Assembly (NCBI GenBank): GCA_023269715.1
Contig: JAGDVO010000002.1
Span: forward strand, 23,216-87,215
Direction: 5' to 3'
Origin: Thermosulfidibacter sp.
GTDB taxonomy: Bacteria > Thermosulfidibacterota > Thermosulfidibacteria > Thermosulfidibacterales > Thermosulfidibacteraceae
Length of the DNA: 64,000 nucleotides
Part shown: positions 63,716 through 64,000 of the stretch, piece by piece
How positions within the stretch are numbered: the stretch's first letter is position 1
How the letters are laid out: every line of letters starts with the position of its first letter
Translations under genes and position numbers: made by a program
Notes under the pieces: model-generated
Database searches by the model: none
Seen by the model: only the letters and a program-made list of their open reading frames with translations
What the model was told of the DNA's origin: nothing

Positions 63716-64000
63716 GTTTACCTAGGAACATAAAGGGAGTCCTTTTAACATCTGCAGAAATGGTTGGTGCTGCTATTGTTCTAGGTGTTGCTCAGAAAGC
63801 TGTGAAGTACGGGTTTGGTGCTGTTCTTTTCAGTATCGGTTTTTCTTTAAGTATTCTTTTTGCGCTTTTTGCCTATGAATTCATATACAGGAGGTGTGAT
63901 AGTTTCTTAGTCCCTGAGGTAGTTTCAAAGACTTTTGGTCTACCAGTTAAGAGGATTATTAGTTTTTTCCTTATTAGTGTTTATGTTGGGATAATGGCGG
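63712..64000 (+). CDS. Probable sodium:solute symporter-like membrane protein, 5' part
   Basis: This open frame starts at ATG 63712, overlapping the tyrA stop by 4 bases, and runs off the window after 96 codons. It encodes at least two long hydrophobic segments (about 10-30 and 36-60), then a polar stretch and a third hydrophobic segment from about 85. The pattern SAEMVGAAIVLGVAQKAVKYGFGAVLFSIGF and FLVPEVVSKTFGLPVKRI resembles the first helices of the solute:sodium symporter (SSS) family, where a Gly/Ala-rich broken helix is followed by 'xxPExxxxRFG'. The N-terminus looks to lack one early helix. The substrate is unknown. Confidence 0.55.
   Translation, partial: MSLPRNIKGVLLTSAEMVGAAIVLGVAQKAVKYGFGAVLFSIGFSLSILFALFAYEFIYRRCDSFLVPEVVSKTFGLPVKRIISFFLISVYVGIMA

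Noticed and set aside
1-64000. Mobile elements, CRISPR arrays, phage or defence islands
   Set aside because: No transposase, integrase, direct-repeat array or defence gene was seen; the genes are almost all housekeeping with gaps under 350 bases.

Overview
The window looks like chromosome from a thermophilic, diderm (Gram-negative), probably anaerobic and biosynthetically self-sufficient bacterium of a deep-branching lineage. Support for this is indirect: heavy use of ATA (Ile) and AGA/AGG (Arg) codons, a pyruvate:ferredoxin oxidoreductase of the four-subunit type, PEP synthase, the archaeal-type phosphoglycerate mutase ApgM, a PilNOPQ/secretin set, a WaaF-type heptosyltransferase and a bacterial dnaA-dnaN-gyrB block. 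Groups such as Aquificota, Thermosulfidibacterota or Thermodesulfobacteriota would fit, but the species cannot be named from the sequence alone. Gene density is very high. I see no transposons, prophage, CRISPR arrays, rRNA or tRNA genes.

Layout. 1-1547 (minus): 5' part of rpsB, and prfB with its programmed +1 frameshift. 1611-11285 (plus): a short NagA-like hydrolase, a DUF3568-like envelope protein, a thioesterase, hisD, then ppsA with a membrane TPR protein, a deoxyribosyltransferase-like protein, apgM and an acyl-CoA ligase. 11282-15023 (minus): hemC, hemA, a CcsA-type cytochrome c assembly protein and a fumarylacetoacetase-family enzyme. 15126-18984: dedA, rpe, rsmB, a phosphodiesterase and a family 4 uracil-DNA glycosylase. 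18976-30631 (minus): one tightly packed twelve-gene run dnaG-rpoD-pilM-like-pilN-pilO-pilP-pilQ-aroC-aroK-unknown-aroQ-Xaa-Pro peptidase. 30737-33382: a YyaL-like protein facing a radical SAM gene and a small Lys-rich secreted protein. 33447-39436 (minus): porGDAB-waaF-helicase. 39531-40250: rsuA. 40273-42159: leuA behind a strong promoter, a Leu-rich leader peptide and a five-segment transcription attenuator. 42187-50743: a degenerate ApgM paralogue, an orphan glyQ, a CNNM transporter, a diguanylate cyclase, bioB, groESL with a CIRCE-like operator, and a DegT aminotransferase. 50846-53748: nnr, argB, folK. 53928-64000 (plus): dnaA, dnaN, gyrB, gatA, gatB, hisC, tyrA and the start of a probable Na+:solute symporter.

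The replication origin is very likely here. Three DnaA boxes and an AT-rich stretch lie just upstream of dnaA. Hand-counted lines show G about equal to or below C on the plus strand up to the end of dnaA, and G well above C from dnaN onward. Most genes left of this point are on the minus strand and all genes to its right are on the plus strand, as expected for bidirectional replication from dnaA/dnaN.

Metabolically, POR (acetyl-CoA and pyruvate), PpsA (pyruvate to PEP) and ApgM (2PG and 3PG) form a gluconeogenic or autotrophic line. aroQ, aroK, aroC, tyrA and hisC serve aromatic and histidine synthesis, and leuA is controlled by leucine supply through attenuation. The best regulatory finding is the leu attenuator at 40361-40567. 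Other points of interest are the degenerate ApgM paralogue, the divergent PilM-position gene, the CXXC-less YyaL-like protein and the operator-like palindromes at leuA and dnaN.
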